DNA from: Takakia lepidozioides
Lineage: Eukaryota > Streptophyta > Takakiopsida > Takakiales > Takakiaceae
Assembly (NCBI GenBank): GCA_030704615.1
Contig: CM060731.1
Location: 83,556,756-83,620,755 of the forward strand
Length of the DNA: 64,000 nt
Reading direction: 5' to 3'
Below are positions 11,923-25,100 of the stretch, piece after piece. The position numbers were made by a program, and so were the translations under genes. Below the pieces are notes generated by a model, which worked only from the letters and a program-made list of their open reading frames with translations, made no database searches and was not told the origin of the DNA. How positions within the stretch are numbered: the stretch's first letter is position 1; each line of letters starts with the position of its first letter.

Positions 11923-13143
11923 CTACCCATGTGTTGTATCCCGCTGCAAAAGAGTATCGACCTCGTTGAAACTCATAGTGGCCTGGTGAATGAAGTTGTC
12001 ACGTTTGGGATCGCAAACCATCCTCCTCAAAAATATGAAATACAAATGTTTGCAGGGTATGAATTTACCTCTCTTGCCCAAACTGGTTGATAGCATATTC
12101 ACAAAATCAGGACATGTGCAATTGGGGAAATTGGAAACCGTGATGTCGTAGGTCCTGTCATGAACAGCAGATGTGGAAGTGATGATTGTGAATACCCGAC
12201 CATATCTTGGATCGGGTACTTCCGTGGTGCTTCCAACACGAGCTTGGAGCATTCTTGCGGACTCCACTTTGCCAAAGTGTTCAGCGGTTGGAGGGAAACG
12301 CCGAACGAGCTTTCCATCTCGTTTGGTTGGCCACAAGTCAGGATTTGCCGGGGGGACCCGGGAGGATGCAGAAGTAGTAGCACATGCATGGAGTTGGGGT
12401 TGTCTCGCAAGGGAAAAACCTGCCTCCTCCAGCATTTCAATCTCCTGAAAGCTGAGATGTGTTCCCACCTTCACGGGCCAAACGGTTGGAGGAGTTGGCT
12501 TCATCACTATGGAAGGACGCACAGTTCCATGCACACATCTGGCACAATCATCTGCGCAGAACCAGAACTTGTGGTTCTTGGCTTCTGGTTGACCGTATGG
12601 ACGCATCAAGCCCGTGAAAGTCGGAGCAGGAGTTCGGGCACCACCTCTGGATATAGATGAAGTGCACTTCTCGAAATTAGTTGCCCTGATCGCTGTACAT
12701 TTCACACGAGACCCTACACTTGTGCGTTCTATGTGCCAAACGTGGTCGGGGCATGCAGACTCAAGCACATCAAGGGGGTTGTTTCTCTCCTGCACCATTT
12801 CAGTGGCACTGTTTGATGCTGGAGCTTGCCGTCGTGTTGGAGGTTCCTCCACAATGGAGGTTCCGGACATGGAGCTGTCATGCAGGGGAACACAAGGCTT
12901 CGAGAAGTTATCACAATCTGCCCTATAGGAATCTGAATCCGAACCAGGTGGAGTGTTCAATTTCCTCTTACAGGAGCCGAATCTCTCCTCCCCTTCAAGA
13001 TGTGGAACTCTATAAACAAGTGGCGTTCCCTGGGCATACATGCTCACCGCCCGTGCTATCTTGATTGGATCCCCAGATCTGTTTGCAGCACGCAACATCA
13101 ACTCCTATTTGTCCGGACCCTTGCCACCAACCCCACCTCGTAA
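11923..13143 (-). pseudogene. MULE-like transposase, C-terminal half with SWIM zinc finger (copy 1)
   Basis: A 392-codon frame (ATG at 13,101) homologous to the C-terminal part of the transposase at 14.6-18.2 kb. It has a conserved block FWFCADDCARCVHGT, a block WPVKVGTHLSFQEI, and a SWIM-type finger CTCPDF (about 12,110) ... PCKHLYF (about 12,045). SWIM fingers (CxCxnCxH) are usual at the C-terminus of MULE transposases and help bind DNA. The DDE catalytic core is absent: upstream homology continues past a stop (TAG, at about 13,106) only to about 13,143, where the terminus of the 14-kb element begins. It is therefore a 5'-truncated remnant, probably cut by that insertion. The tail LLQRDTTHG is shared with copy 2 (LLQRDTSRR). 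Confidence 0.7.
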
Positions 13144-14180
13144 GGGGGGGTGCTATTCTGTGAACCCGGAGGCGTGAGCCTGTGAGCCCAGGAAACCGTG
13201 AGCCCAGCACAGGCTCACGCCACGTCAGCATACATACAGGGCCTATTTCCGCGGGTGTCACCTATTTCCGCGGGTTGATCAGCCATTTCCCGGGAATGCA
13301 GAGTGGATATGTTACATCCATTGTATCCATTGCATCCATGCAGACGTTATCAACATACCAAGCCCTCACAAGTTTATGTGGGTACGTCGTGAGGAGGTGC
13401 ACACTGACATGATCTAAAGCAGAACCCTGCGAAATCTTTTCTTACTCACCACCCTTGCGAACATGCCAGATATGTGCGGGAGCATCATGGATGCTCATTA
13501 GATTTGAGAATGCCTCACAGCTCTTTGATGAGGTGGACTTCACCGTGATGGATTCACCAACCATTCTTCTAGCAGGAATGGTTTGGAGACCAACGAGCAA
13601 CTGCGAGAATGCTCTACACGAACCAAAGTCGTTTGTTTGTATTTGCAATGCACTCAAGTCTGTGAGGTCCAGAGAACACTAAATAGATTGAAGGAACAAT
13701 CCGGGCAGTCCATGCAACCCCCATCTCCAACAATAGTTTGTTCCCATTAATGTGCATTCCACGCACACATTGCAAACAGGACAACAAGGACACACAACCA
13801 TCCTATTTCAAATTTGGCCCCGAATAAAACGAAAAGAAAACTTCATATCAAGTGTCACAGTCATCAGAATCAGTCTCGACCTCCTGTGCTATGTCATCCA
13901 CAAAGATTCTGGCCCCAACACCACGTCTTCTACCACGGCCGTGGATAGGTGGACTCCAAGTGCCATGAACGGTCATGCTTGTTGCGAGTGCCTCCGCATA
14001 GACAGGTAGCACGCAAGACCGAGGAGGACTGGAAAGAAGTCCAAACAGGTGTGATAGCCCTGGAGGGCAAGTGGAAGCACGCGGACTCCTGCACATGTCG
14101 ACAAAAACCCATTCAGAACACAATATGCAATACACAAGTCCAACGAAGAGGATGTCTGCCATGTGAACTTTGCCTCAAGC
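13144..14180 (-). repeat. Long terminal inverted repeat, left copy
   Basis: This segment is the reverse complement of 26,395-27,238. The outer end is GGGGGGTGCTATTC, followed by near-palindromic GTGAGCC...GGCTCAC repeats and two CCTATTTCCGCGG motifs (about 13,240-13,275). The inner end is TTGAGGC (on the minus strand). The left copy holds about 190 bp (roughly 13,285-13,480) that the right copy lacks. A minus-strand frame (14,162-13,848) has the tail GVGARIFVDDIAQEV and is conserved in the right copy. No clear target-site duplication is visible. Confidence 0.75.
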
Positions 14181-14345
14181 AGCGTAGCTACGGCGTGAGC
14201 CCAGCCCCGTGAGCCTGGGAGCTGAGCTCACGTTCAAGCTTTGAAGTGTGAGCTGAGCTCACGCTTCAGGGAAGCGTGAGCGGCACGAATCTGCTGGAGA
14301 AGCAGGTCCTATAGGCGAGGATTGCAGGAAGAGGGCCTATTACCG
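14181..14345. repeat. Internal GTGAGC/GCTCAC palindrome cluster
   Basis: Directly inside the left terminal repeat are palindromes such as GTGAGCTGAGCTCAC (14,250-14,264) and several further GTGAGC or GCTCAC copies, then CCTATTACCGTGG at 14,336. It looks like a second terminus of the same family, so either the long repeat was added outside an older end or this is a subterminal transposase-binding region. Confidence 0.5.
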
Positions 14346-14599
14346 TGGACAAAACAAAGGAGGCCACCATGCACCATGTCTGCAATGCGTGCCAAAAAAG
14401 AGGAATATGTAAATATGGCAGATTTGAGCTCAGAATGATTGACACAGTTTATTTCAATTCACAGAGAGACGCTTACAATGAATCGCAAGTGCATTTGCCC
14501 TGGTTCCGTGAACGAAATGTATATGTTTGTCATAAAATGAAAAGTCTTCACACGGCAACCTGGAAACCAGCATGGGAAGCGGGCATGGCTCGTATGTGT

Positions 14600-17500
14600 T
14601 CAAAGAGAAGTTGGCGGAGCTCTACGCGAGGTGTCCCGCTGCAGAAGGGTGATGACTTCTCCGTAGCCTAGTGTGGCTTGGTGAATGAATTGGTCTCTCT
14701 TACCGTCGCAACACATAATTACAAGGTATATGTAATATTGATGCTTGCAGGGGACCCACTTCCCTCTCATGCCGAGAGCGCCCTCACGCATCGTTACAAA
14801 ATCCGGACAAGTGCACGAAGGGAAATTCCCGATGGTAACCTGATATTCTTTGGCATGAAGAACTGAGCCAATTGACAGCACTGTGTAAATCCGTCCATAC
14901 CCCGGGGAAGGGACTTCGGTGATACGAGTCACCCGAGCCTGCAAAATTCTAGCCGATTCCATCTTGCATTTGTGATCTGCACCCGAAGCAACACGGCGCA
15001 CTGTTTTTCCATCTCTTTTTGTTGGGTGGGAGTCGGCACCGGGTGGAGGCATTGTCGGAGCATGTGGCACATCTGTGCCGACAGTGCATAAGGGCACCAC
15101 CCGGGACCGTGCAAGACAAAACCCTCCCTCCTCCAGCATGCTTATCTCGGTTGAGGACAGCGATGTCCCAATTTTCACAGGCCAAATTGCGGGGGGAGGG
15201 GGCTTCATTATCACGGAAGGACGAACTGTTCCCTTCACGCATCGTGCCATATCGTCTGGGCAGAACCAAAACTTGTGCTCTTTTGACTCCCCACTATGAT
15301 AAGGTCGGAACAACCCTGTGAATGTTGGAGCTGGAGTCCCTCTGGAGCCTTTGCATATTTTTTATTTGCATTTCTTGAATGAGGGGGTCCGAATTGCCAT
15401 GCAAGCCACTCTAGATCCTGGTGGGGTGCGTTCTATATGCCAGTCACTATCAATGCAATCAGATTCCTGCACCATGGCCACCACCTCCTCCAATGGGATT
15501 CCCGCTGCTATGCTTGCATGTTCTGCACCTGCTCCACAGGAGGAGGACCCACCTGGGAAGGGGCCGGCACAGGACTTAGTCTGCACTGGAGACACCTTTG
15601 GCATAGAGAAATTGACCCTGTCTGGCCTATGGGAATCTCCATCTGACCCTGGAAGAGTGTTTAATTTCCTTTTGCATGATCCAAATCTTTCCTCGCCTTC
15701 CAAATGGGGGAGCCTGGATTGCAGAGGGGAGCCTTCAGTGCACCTGTTTAGAGCTCTGGCCATCTTTGACGGGTCTCCGGACCTACTCGCAGCCCTTAGC
15801 ATCAACAAAGTCGTATCGGGGCCCTTCCCTCCACCCCGTCCCATCAGAAAATTGCGGTACCTGGTTTGTTGTGTAAGTGCCCGCACCATGTCATCAGCAG
15901 TGGCCACATACAAGTCACGACCTGCTTTGGTAGACTGCTGCATCCAGGCGTTGTGAACAGTCTCTGCCAAATTACACGATGGCATGTCGGCCAAGTCCTC
16001 CAAGGACATGTCCTGCAGGAGGCATTGCATGGAAATGTGAGGAAGGAAAAGAAATGGTAGAGGTTCTTCAAGTGACAATCGAACAACCCCAAATGAACAG
16101 GCACGATGCAAAGTGCAATTTGTGTTTAAGGAAAACTTGTCAGGCTTACCGTCGTCATGAAAGCTCCCCACTGTCTGTACCTGAAGTGCCAGAAAACCAA
16201 CCAGTCCTCCAACTCCTTCAGGTGGATACCTGTAGCAGCACCAGAGGAGAACCACCAAGCCCGGATTGCCTGGTAAGTGCTCTCAGCTTCTTCCATTGAG
16301 GTGGCATTCTTGTACTTCAGACAGAGCCTTCTATGCTCCAACTGAAGGTCAGGGCGAATGCAGCGCTTTGTATGACGTGCCAGAGATTGACTCCAATGGA
16401 AGAGGCATGTGCGCTCCCTATTTTCCATTGGGACCTTAGGATCCCCCGAACCAAACACGCGCCGCACTGCATTGAAATTTGCCTGTGCACTATCAGCCAT
16501 GAAGCCCGCAAAATTTGTGTTCTGTATTCCATTGCGCTGCATGACGGCCAGGAGGGAATTCCACATGAGCATCTGGGATTCAGTGTCCTCCGACTGCATA
16601 TCACAAATTGCTATGGAGAGCACACGCTGGTACGCTGGATCATACACATGGCACGCCATGGTTGTCCAACCCTTCACCCGTTTGCAGTGATCAAACATTA
16701 ACCAACATTTAGCCAAATCTCCTCCAGGTTGCATTCGGCGGACAATGCTCACACCACTGCCTTGGCCCACAGCGGACATCTTGAACAAATACACTTTGGA
16801 CGAGCCCTGGCCAGGGAAGATACTGTTTTGAATGAATTCATAGCGACTCCTCCGTTTGAGGTCCATAATGTTGTCCATGAATCCAGCAGTGCCTGTGCCC
16901 ATTCTGAGTGCATTCACCTGGTTTCGAATATTGGGAGAGCTCAACACGGAGAAATGGTCCATGACTGCCTCAAGGGAATCTGCATCCAGCATTGGTTGTG
17001 TCGCATCCCCTTCACCCAGTATGTGTTTTTCCAGGAATGCCTTGCTAGCTGCAAGCGCTATAGCAGAAGGTGTTGCACAAGGGGCATTGTGGAACTCCTG
17101 CTTCAGTAGATTTCTAGCGATGTCCACGCTATCCCTGCAACTCCCTTTGGACACAGGATGCTCGTGTGCACCCATATGAATGCAGGCACGAGTCATTGTC
17201 TTGCATCGATGTGCCACCTGATACATACGAGCGTGGCAAACAGAAACACAGGACGGGGAAAGTTTGCAGAACCTGCACACAAAAGTATTGGTCTTGGGAG
17301 GTGCAAGCCCTGGGGTGAAAGGATTCAGGGGCACACCTTCCCACTCACTTTCGTTTGGCTGAGCGCTGTTTCTCAGCCGAGGGCAAGAAATATTCAGGCA
17401 CTTGCAATGCCCAACGCAAACCGACCTCCGAAATTTCAAGCCAATGTCGTTATGGATGTTCGACGTTTTTGTCCTGCACCAAGGATGTCCGTCATGTTTC

Positions 17501-18180
17501 TTGTCCATGCCCTGCAGAAGCCCAGCCAGTCCACTGGAAGACGTGGGAGGGTTGAGCTCAAACAAGATGTCCCCATCAAACTGAGCTGGCACGTATTGAA
17601 CCCGTTGCACTGGAAGGGACTCCCAATCAACAAAACGTAGCTCGCTCTTGCACCCAGGCACACCTGCGAGGGCTTTCAATTTTGGAATGACACTCGTTAT
17701 CTCTTGCAATTCGTCATCATCCAATAAGGGAGTTTGCACTGGCGGAGGAATCTCAGAAACATCCTCCGAGGACGAGTCTGAAAGAGTCACGAAGGTAGTG
17801 GATGTGCTCACCTCTTGTTTCACAGGAACTGTGCCCTTCTGTTGCACGACCGATGCTGCAGTGCCAGGGGTAACGACTGATCCTGCTGATTGTCTTCTCT
17901 CTTTTCCAAGGACACGGTATGTTCCTGGAAGGACTCTCCACTTCCTTCCACACTCGCCAACCAAAGGTTTCTCCAAGTGCCCAGAATCCAAATTCCCATC
18001 CTCGTCATACACCTCTTTCTGAACAAGCAGAGAACCCAACTCCAGCGGGAACACTGTAACCAGCTCATCCTCATGAACAACTGCATACCCATCGTCGTCT
18101 GCAGTGGCAGTCAGTGGAAGAGTACCTGCATTGGAATGGAATCGAGCGAGTGCATCTCGCTCCCTCGACATGTTTTCCAT
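14600..18180 (-). pseudogene. MULE-like transposase with zinc cluster, DDE core and SWIM finger (copy 2, one in-frame stop)
   Basis: Best-preserved transposase of the window. Order on the minus strand: acidic N-terminus; Cys-rich zinc cluster with CKCLNISC and CRFCKLSPSCVSVC (about 17,230-17,420); catalytic RNase H-like region with WLMFDHCKRV (about 16,690), FMADSAQANFNAVRR (about 16,490) and CLFHWSQSL (about 16,400); a donor GTAAGC at 16,144-16,149 and acceptor CTGCAG at 16,013-16,018 bound a 137-bp intron; then the C-terminal region with SWIM finger CTCPDF...PCKH (about 14,825-14,735). Joined across the intron, the frame is open except for one TAA at 15,362-15,364. I take the ATG at 18,180 or 18,171 (MENMSRERDAL) as start; the frame is open for another 166 codons upstream, but these are hydrophobic and unlike the rest. 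It is divergent from the methyltransferase gene at 19.1 kb and probably the element's mobility enzyme. Inactive as assembled unless the stop is an error. Confidence 0.75.
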
Positions 18181-19112
18181 CACTGAACGAAAGTGGCGAT
18201 TCAGAACGGAATCCCCGAACTGAGAGCCCGTAATTATCGAAAGTGGAAATACCACAAGCAAACTGAGGTCAACAAGGGTAGCACCAAACCAAAGGCTGCG
18301 GCGATGCATGCAAAGGATGTAGGGATGACGTGCACCTTCACCTCCCACCAACCAGAAAAACTGTTTTGAAAGACCAGAGCCACAAGAAGCCGTGCTGTTT
18401 TTGGATGGAAAACAAACCCTGAAAATGACATGAAACCATCCATTATGAAATGACGGCAACAACCCTGGAGAGCAGTAAACAGGAAGATCCGATTGTAATG
18501 AGATTGTGTTGTGCCAGAATAGCACAGAACAAACACTGACACTCCAAGAGATACCTCGCACGAATGTGTGCAACACATGGTCATATCCGACACAATCCTT
18601 TATACCGAATGACCCCATGGGGACGGTCACGGCAAAATGAAAACCACAGGGCAGGCAGTACAACACACGTGGATGCATATGTGAAGCATAACAATTATTG
18701 CGAATCTGGAAGAACTGCTCGGAATTGAAAAAGCACTACATTTCTACGGCACATTCGAATTTGAAAGAAGGCAAGGAGGCCGCCATGTATTGGCAGGCGG
18801 CGAAGTACATCTGACATATATCGCAAATGCATGCAACGGATGCTCTTTTTCTTCGGCGCTTTATTAGCTGGGTAATACAAAGACGCCAAAATGGATGAAT
18901 TCCGTTCGCACACAATATCAACACCCGCATCCAAATACGGTTGACAACGTCCATTTTGATTTTTGTTACATGCGATACCAGCACTTGTTGCAAACGTCAA
19001 ACTGGAGAGCTCCAGGGGCATCGTGGGGAGCCCTTGTTTCCAGCGGAGGAGAAAGAGAAGGAAGTCATTATACTTCACGAGTTCTAGAAACAGGAATAGA
19101 GCCAAATATAGA
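18181..19112. promoter_or_regulatory. Divergent intergenic region between transposase and methyltransferase genes
   Basis: The two genes of the 14-kb element face away from each other here, so promoters for both must lie in this ~930-bp stretch unless further 5' exons exist. I see no clear TATA box placed for either start. Open frames in this region look like chance or unspliced 5' UTR. Confidence 0.4.
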
Positions 19113-22100
19113 ATGAGGATGGAAAGAGTGGAGGAAGAGGAAAAGGAGGAAGAAGAGGGAATACAGGAAAGTGTGGCGATGGAGGAGCAGGAATCTGGAG
19201 AAGAACAACAACCCACCATAGTTCCAGGAACAGGCGAGGAGGACACTGCGTCTGAGGGAGAGACAGACGACATGGAGGAAGATGTTGACACTGGCCTCAT
19301 GAAGAATCTGACTACGGGAAAGAGGAAGGGGGAGAGGCTCACCTACATAGTCGGCGAAGAGAGCAGCCCGAAGCGGAAAGGGTCCCCGGCAATTGGGGAG
19401 TCTTCTCGAGTAGCCACGAAAAAGGTAAAATCTACAGGACCCACATTTGTGAAGAATTCGGCCTTCAAGGGCAGGTATTTGAGAAAGAAAGAACCATTCA
19501 GTGGCAGCTCAAACAGTGTGCGTTGCCGCACACTGTTTGAGCTGCACATGACACTGTTTAAGGGTGCAAAATTCTTCCTTCAACGACACCTTTCTGAGGA
19601 TGAAATGAACCCTTCACTTCCAGCTCAAACAGTGTGCGGCAACGCACACTGTTTGAGCAGATCTTTTCAATGTTTTAGGGTGCAAAATTTGGCCTTGCAG
19701 TCAGTTATCTGCGGGTGAAATGAACCCTTCACTGCCAGCTCAAACAGTGTGCGGCAAAGCACACTGTTTGAGCTGAACATTTCAATGTTTTAGGGTGCAA
19801 AATTTGGACTTCAGGGGCACCTATCTGAGGATGAAATGAACCCTTCACTGCCAGCTCAAACAATGTGCGTTGCCGCACACTGTTTGAGCTGAATGTTTCA
19901 ATGTTTTAGGGTGCAAAATTTGGACTTTAGGGGCACCTATCAGAGGATGAAATGAACCCTTCACTGTCAGCCCAAACAGTGTGCGGCAACGCACACTGTT
20001 TGAGCTGAACATTTCAATGTTTTAGGGTGCAAAATTTGGACTTCAGGGGCACCTATCTGAGGATGAAATGAACCCTTCACTGTCAGCCCAAACAGTGTGC
20101 GGCAACGCACACTGTTTGAGCTGAACATTTCAATGTTTTAGGGTGCAAAATTTGGACTTCAGGGGCACCTTTCTGAGGATGAAATGAACCCTGCACTGCC
20201 AGCTCAAACAGTGTGCGGCAACGCACACTGTTTGAGCTGAACATTTCAATGTTTCAGGGTGCAAAATTTGGACTTCAGGGGCACCTATCTGAGGATGAAA
20301 TGAACCCTTCACTGTCAGCCCAAACAGTGTGCGGCAACGCACACTGTTTGAGCTGAACATTTCAATGTTTTAGGGTGCAAAATTTGGACTTCAGGGGCAC
20401 CTATCTGAGGATGAAATGAACCCTTCACTGTCAGCCCAAACAGTGTGCGGCCGCACACTGTTTGAGCTGAACATTTCAATGTTTCAGGGTGCAAAATTTG
20501 GACTTCAGGGGCACCTATCTGAGGATGAAATGAACCCTTCACTGTCAGCCCAAACAGTGTGCGGCAACGCACACTGTTTGAGCTGAACATTTCAATGTTT
20601 TAGGGTGCAAAATTTGGACTTCAGGGGCACCTATCTGAGGATGAAATGAACCCTTCACTGCCAGCTCCAACAGTGTGCGTTGCCGCACACTGTTTGAGCT
20701 GAATGTTTCAATGTTTTAGGGTGCAAAATTTGGACTTCAGGGGCACCTATCTGAGGATGAAATGAACCCTTCACTGTCAGCCCAAACAGTGTGCGGCAAC
20801 GCACACTGTTTGAGCTGAACATTTCAATGTTTTAGGGTGCAAAATTTGGACTTCAGGGGCACCTATCTGAGGATGAAATGAACCCTTCACTGTCAGCCCA
20901 AACAGTGTGTGTTGCCGCACACTGTTTGAGCTGAACGTTTCAATGTTTTAGGGTGCAAAATTTGGACTTCAGGGGCACCTATCTGAGGATGAAATGAACC
21001 CTTCACTGTCAGCCCAAACAGTGTGCGGCAACGCACACTGTTTGAGCTGAACATTTCAATGTTTTAGGGTGCAAAATTTGGACTTCAGGGGCACCTTTCT
21101 GAGGATGAAATGAACCCTTCACTGCCAGCTCAAACAGTGTGCGGCAACGCACACTGTTTGAGCTGAACATTTCAATGTTTTAGGGTGCAAAATTTGGACT
21201 TCAGGGGCACCTTTCTGAGGATGAAATGAACCCTGCACTGCCAGCTCAAACAGTGTGCGGCAACGCACACTGTTTGAGCTGAACATTTCAATGTTTTAGG
21301 GTGCAAAATTTGGACTTCAGGGGCACCTATCTGAGGATGAAATGAACCCTTCACTGCCAGCTCAAACAGTGTGCGGCCGCACACTGTTTGAGCTGAACAT
21401 TTCAATGTTTTAGGTGCAAAATTTGGACTTCAGGGGCACCTATCTGAGGATGAAATGAACCCTTCACTGTCAGCCCAAACAGTGTGCGGCAACGCACACT
21501 GTTTGAGCTGAACATTTCAATGTTTTAGGGTGCAAAATTTGGACTTCAGGGGCACCTTTCTGAGGATGAAATGAACCCTGCACTGCCAGCTCAAACAGTG
21601 TGCGGCAACGCACACTGTTTGAGCAGATCTTTTCAATGTTTTAGGGTGCAAAATTTGGTCTTGCAGTCAGTTATCTGAGGGTGAAATGAACCCTTCACTG
21701 CCAGCTCAAACAGTGTGCGGCAACGCACACTGTTTGAGCTGAACATTTCAATGTTTCAGGGTGCAAAATTTGGACTTCAGGGGCACCTATCTGAGGATGA
21801 AATGAACCCTTCACTGTCAGCCCAAACAGTGTGCGGCAACGCACACTGTTTGAGCTGAACATTTCAATGTTTTAGGGTGCAAAATTTGGACTTCAGGGGC
21901 ACCTTTTTGAGGATGAAATGAACCCTGCACTGCCAGCTCAAACAGTGTGCGGCAACGCACACTGTTTGAGCAGAACTTTTCATTGTTTTAGGGTGCAAAA
22001 TTTGGCCTTCCAGGCACATATCTGAGGGTGAAATGAACCCTTCACTGCCAGCTCAAACAGTGTGCTGTAACGCACACTGTTTGAGCAGAACATATCAATA

Positions 22101-25100
22101 TTTAAGGGCGCAACATTCGGCCTTCATGGGCAGATATCTGTGGATGAAATGAACCCTTCACTGTAGCTCAAACAGTGTGCGGCAACGCACACTGTTTAAG
22201 CTGAACATTTCAATGTTTTAGGGTGCAAATTTGGACTTCAGGGGCACATTTCTGAGGATAAAATGAACCCTTCACTGTCAGCTCAAACAGTTTGCGGAAC
22301 CGCACACTGTTTAAGCAGAACATATCAATATTTAAGGGCGCAACATTCGGCCCTCATGGGCAGATATCTGAGGATGAAATGAATCCTTTACTGCCAGCTC
22401 AAACAGTGTGCGGCAACGCACACTGTTTGAGCAGAACTTTTCAATGTTCTTTCCCTGTGAAAATCGGCAACATAGGGCAGGTCCGTGAGGATCAATGAAC
22501 ACTTACCTGGCAGCTCAAAGAACACTTACCTGTTTGATCCCACTTTTTCATGCATCAGTCGACGTTTCATGCCTCTCTTATAAGAATTTGAGTGAACAAC
22601 CTTGCAGGAGAAAATGCAAAGTGTGGCGGATGAGGTCCCTTCAGGTCAGGGGAAGGAGACCATAGTTGATGTTGACGATGAGTTTTATGAAAGCAAAGCC
22701 GCTGAGATGCTGGGGGGTCAAAAGGTGAACTCTCAGCTTGTGGTGCAAAGTATGCTTGCTCCTGGTGGGAGGTTGAAGATTCCCCTGTGTAGGTTGGTTT
22801 CCATGCCCGTCGTTCGTCCACCCCTTGTCAAAGACATTCTCAAGCTGGAGGCCGAGTTTGTTCATGGGTATTTGGATGGATCCGCAGTCTTTTACGTTTC
22901 TACTAGGGATTCTAGAGGTAACGAGCTCCTTGTGGATGAGTCAATCGTCGACTCCTGGGACCCCATTTGGAGACAGGTGAACGAATCCTTCGAACTTCTT
23001 CTCTCCAGGAAACCTTCCACCCAGGTATTCTCAGGGAAGATGTTTCACGTTTGGGATGGCAACCACCGGTTGCTTGCATGGATGGCTGTCATTGGGAGGC
23101 TGCACTCACAGGAGGAAGAGTGGCATTACTCTGTTCGATCGATGGTGCTTGATTGTGACGACAACATGATGGGTCTTCTGACGGCAATGAATGATGTGAA
23201 CAGGTTGGTTTCTCATTGTACATGTTGCACTTCTGGTTCCGTTCTTCCTTGATTCAAGTCCTTGAATTACATTCTGAAATTCAGATATCATTCTGCAGAG
23301 GGACGGAGACATCGCATGTCAAAACGAGTCTGGTTCACACACTGTACAGGATACAAAGGATCGGGCAGATGCCCTTGACCAACTTCAAGACCATCCTTTC
23401 GGCAGAGATGTATAAGAAATGCGAAAGCTCCAAGACATCGGAAACGTGGTACTCGTTGACCCGTGAGGCTTTCATGGAGTACATGTACACGGTGAGATAC
23501 ATCTTCCTTCATCTGGCCTTTCCATATTCCTGCTTCCACATGTTTGTTTCTGTCTGTCTCCCTTGACCTTGGATTGATGCAACTCTCTTGCATTCCCTTG
23601 CAGCAAGACATTGCAGATGCAGGGGAGCGTGGCAAACTGGAATACTACAGCTCTACCCCTGAGGAGAGAAGGACAGCAAAGGGGGTTGAAAGTCACATCC
23701 AGAAGGAGATGAACGCTACAAGAAGGACAATAATGAGTGCTTTTGTGAAGCAGTTGAGAATTGCCGACCCATCATTCGGGCCGCAGTTTCTCCTGGAGAT
23801 AAAAAACCATTATAACAAGCCAGGCAAGCCAGAGATGGCCCAGGAGAAGTTGCACAGGTTGTCTACCGCCGTCGTGTCTTCTGAACAGAAGGTGAAGTGG
23901 CTACAGATATGGAACTCCGATCCCACAGTTAGGGATACCCACATGTTCCCAAGGCCAGAGAAAGAGAAGAAGACCCAGCGTGTCGTTCCTGTCAGTGACA
24001 ATGTGCTGGACACCTGGCTTCACAAGGCCACTTACTGGAGCCAGGTGTGATGTCCTCTCGTATCTCACTTTCTTTTCTCTTTTCCTGTCCTTCTCTTCCC
24101 ATTGCCTCTTACATTCGCTGTGATTGTTTTTGGGTTCATTCTTCCATTTCAATTGTTTTGCAGTTGGAAGAAAGGGCCCGATCGGTTCTGCATACTCAGC
24201 TGGCTGACTATGGCATCACTATGACAGCTCCGAAGGTCTCCTTCGAAGCATACATGAGGAAATGGAGAGCCACAGTGTGGCACTCTTGTTTCTTTAGAGA
24301 GTTCAGCAAGGAGGGTGGCATCAGTCGAACAAATGAGCTTGACCAGCAGGAAAAAGGAGAGGAAGCCTGGAAACGATGCCTTTACAGGTGCACACCCTTG
24401 CACTCTTTACTTCTGTTGTGGTTGCAATGTGTTGTGTGGCATACTGTTTAAGGGGGTCTTCCTGGTGTGATGAAAAAGCTGGGACACAATATGTGCATTG
24501 GAAAATGAGGCTGTGTCTGTTCCTGCAGGTACATTAAGTTTGTTCTCTTGGAAGAGAATTGCTTGGACAAACATCCAGATTTCGTGGACCTTTGGCTTGT
24601 CCCTGCTGGCAACCAGACCATGTTCACTGCTGGGATCTTGCATGACTGGGGCCCAGACCATCTTTCTTCTTGTGGTTGGTATTTGGATTGCCCTCCTTCA
24701 GAGACCCCAGCTGTAGAGGTGTCTTTGAGGAGAGAGAATGACCGTATTGCAGCCACTGCCGCAGCAGCGGACCTCGACATTCATGAGCGTAATCTGAGGA
24801 CTCTTGCAGAGAAGGAGCCTCCCGCTCAGGATACCCCGGGTAGAGGAAGAAAGGCAAAGGGAAAAGATGTTGCTGGTGTTGTGGGGAAGGGAAGGGGTAG
24901 AGGGAAGGTGGCACAAGGGCAGGGAAGTGTTGCAGCTATTGGCCCTGTGGAGCATGTCCAGCAGACTCCACCGCATGGTAGGGGATCCGGGAGAAAAAAC
25001 AAGGGGGTGGTTGATCCCAAGGACCCGTACCATGCAGTGGAACATCCCACGAGGGTCATTCGCCCAACCAGGTTGGAGATTGCCAACGTCGGGTTCCTTG

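Noticed and set aside
16181-18678. Extending the copy 2 transposase to the first ATG at 18,678
   Set aside because: The first 166 codons are hydrophobic and Cys/Trp-rich, unlike the acidic start MENMSRERDAL and unlike the N-termini of copies 3 and 4; likely untranslated.
19500-22435. CRISPR-like array (palindromic repeats at regular spacing)
   Set aside because: Spacers are near-identical from unit to unit, units are ~116 bp, the array lies in an intron of a eukaryotic element and there are no cas genes. It is a tandem satellite.
22292-22498. Small protein from the end of the array
   Set aside because: The frame is repeat-derived and lies in intron 1 of the methyltransferase gene.
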